DNA from: Chloroflexota bacterium
Lineage (GTDB): Bacteria; Chloroflexota; Dehalococcoidia; Lucifugimonadales; UBA3495
Reading direction: 5' to 3'
Assembly: GCA_028874075.1 (NCBI GenBank)
Contig: JAPPLU010000088.1
Coordinates: 1 to 36,237, forward strand
DNA length: 36,237 nt
The position numbers and the translations under genes are program-made. Positions 35,603 to 36,237 of the stretch are shown here, one piece after another; positions within the stretch are counted from its first letter, which is position 1; every line of letters begins with the position of its first letter. The notes beneath the pieces are model-generated. The model saw only the letters and a list, made by a program, of their open reading frames with translations. It was not told where the DNA came from and did not search any database.

Positions 35603-36142
35603 ATGTCAGCCAGATTTGATATCCTATCTGACTTTCTCAACAATCAAATGAGAATGTCCCACATCTACCAACCAGTAATGCTAATGCACTTATTGGAGTG
35701 CGGCGGCCAAAGCGACGTGACTGATATTGCCAAGGCAATTCTAATTCATGACCCTACCCAGATTGAATATTACAAGGCAATAACCAGGCGTTACCCAACC
35801 AGAGTGTTGCAAGCAAGAAAAATCACTGAACGAGTAAAGCGACAAAGCAGAGTCGTAGGTTTTGATGAACTGGAGGAGAGCGAGGTAGCTGCGCTGGTAC
35901 AATTGTGTTCTGCGAAGCTGAATGAGTACCTGGAACAGAAGAAATCAAGCCCTTGGCAGCACCGGAAGAAGTCATCCGGCAATATCCCAGGATCAGTTAA
36001 GTTCGAAGTATTGAAGAACGCGAGACATCGTTGTGAGTTGTGCGGGATACCGGCGGATCAAAAGGCTCTGGAACCCGACCACATCGTTCCTAGAGAATGG
36101 GGAGGAAGTGACGAAATAACCAACTTGCAGGCACTCTGGTAG
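35603..36142 (+). pseudogene. HNH endonuclease-domain gene, truncated by an insertion sequence
   Basis: The frame encodes 179 residues from the ATG at 35603, which is preceded by GGAGGGG at 35591; an in-frame GTG at 35519 is less likely. The N-terminal part is helical and charged. The C-terminal part is an HNH domain, with CELCG as the first metal pair, then EPDHIVPREWGG and NLQALW. In intact HNH proteins NLQxL is followed by Cxx-C-N-xxK. Here the frame ends one residue after NLQAL, exactly where an IS-like end begins, so the second metal pair and anything beyond is lost. In some related proteins an HIT nucleotide hydrolase domain follows; that part cannot be seen. The G+C content is low (24 of 60 bases at 35641-35700), unlike its neighbours. 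Confidence 0.85.
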
Positions 36143-36237
36143 TGTCTCAGTTTGAAATTGCGGCTTTGCGAGGGCCGTAGGGTCCGCGTTTTCCCAGGAC
36201 CGGCTGAGCCGCGTTCATCAGGTCCACCAGCCAATCC
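36143..36237 (-). mobile_element. End of an insertion sequence, running off the window
   Basis: From about 36143 (TGTCTCAG) the sequence stops matching the HNH gene and becomes G+C-rich. It contains the 3' end of a frame on the minus strand whose stop lies five bases from the border, as expected for a transposase ending close to the terminal repeat. The exact outer border could be up to four bases further left. The family is not identified. Confidence 0.65.
36147..36237 (-). CDS. Partial transposase, C-terminal 29 residues
   Basis: The minus strand is open from the window edge to a TGA at 36147-36149. It encodes WLVDLMNAAQPVLGKRGPYG followed by a basic PRKAA tail. This is too short to name a transposase family; assignment rests on its place at an IS end inside an interrupted gene. 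Confidence 0.5.
   Translation of the reverse strand, partial: DWLVDLMNAAQPVLGKRGPYGPRKAAISN

Overview
This 36 kb window reads as one chromosomal piece of a high-G+C bacterium, most likely a Chloroflexota member (Dehalococcoidia or SAR202-like). The basis is inference: a 16S gene that is not followed by 23S, a Sat/AprBA cluster, paralogous 3-hydroxyisobutyrate-type dehydrogenases, an LLM flavin oxidoreductase and an FAH-family hydrolase (families typical of organic-matter-degrading Chloroflexota), and a long-N-terminus ATP synthase subunit a. No database search was possible, so the taxonomy is a hypothesis. The 16S 3' end carries the CCTCCTTT anti-SD, and many genes use AGGAGG-like sites with ATG, GTG or TTG starts.

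Layout. 1-742: 3' half of 16S rRNA, then a structured trailer and a strong terminator (unlinked 16S). 1190-4878: sat-aprB-aprA, the APS pathway joining sulfite/AMP and sulfate/ATP. 5119-10615: two beta-hydroxyacid dehydrogenases, an exported alpha-carbonic anhydrase, an EamA permease, a GlcG/HbpS-like protein and a PuuE-like polysaccharide deacetylase. 10726-12329 (minus): rsmD-coaD-coiled-coil protein. 12963-13520: bifunctional nuclease family protein. 13941-22786: a complete F-type ATP synthase operon in the order I-B-E-F-H-A-G-D-C, interrupted between atpD and atpC by two A+T-rich genes (ComF-like phosphoribosyltransferase plus DprA/SLOG-like Rossmann protein) with their own near-consensus promoter. 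22868-24075: rex and a DUF503 gene, divergent around a palindromic operator candidate. 24128-28792 (minus): a membrane-bound HdrD-like iron-sulfur oxidoreductase, a YjdF-like membrane protein, a D-2-hydroxyacid dehydrogenase and an alpha/beta hydrolase. 28894-35434: CAP-domain protein, ABC exporter, LLM flavin oxidoreductase, FAH hydrolase and MFS transporter. 35603-36237: an HNH endonuclease gene cut by the end of an insertion sequence that runs off the window.

Working together: AprBA and Sat can make ATP from sulfite by substrate-level phosphorylation if run oxidatively. The HdrD-like membrane protein is a plausible but unproven quinone-linked electron carrier. The ATP synthase, probably proton-coupled from its c-subunit residues, completes energy conservation, and Rex beside it senses NADH/NAD. 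The most unusual object is the PRTase/DprA-like pair embedded in the ATP synthase operon. Other items worth checking are the unlinked 16S with its folded trailer, repeated hairpins in the atp operon gaps, a coiled-coil gene that seems to start on a non-AUG codon, and the IS-disrupted HNH gene.
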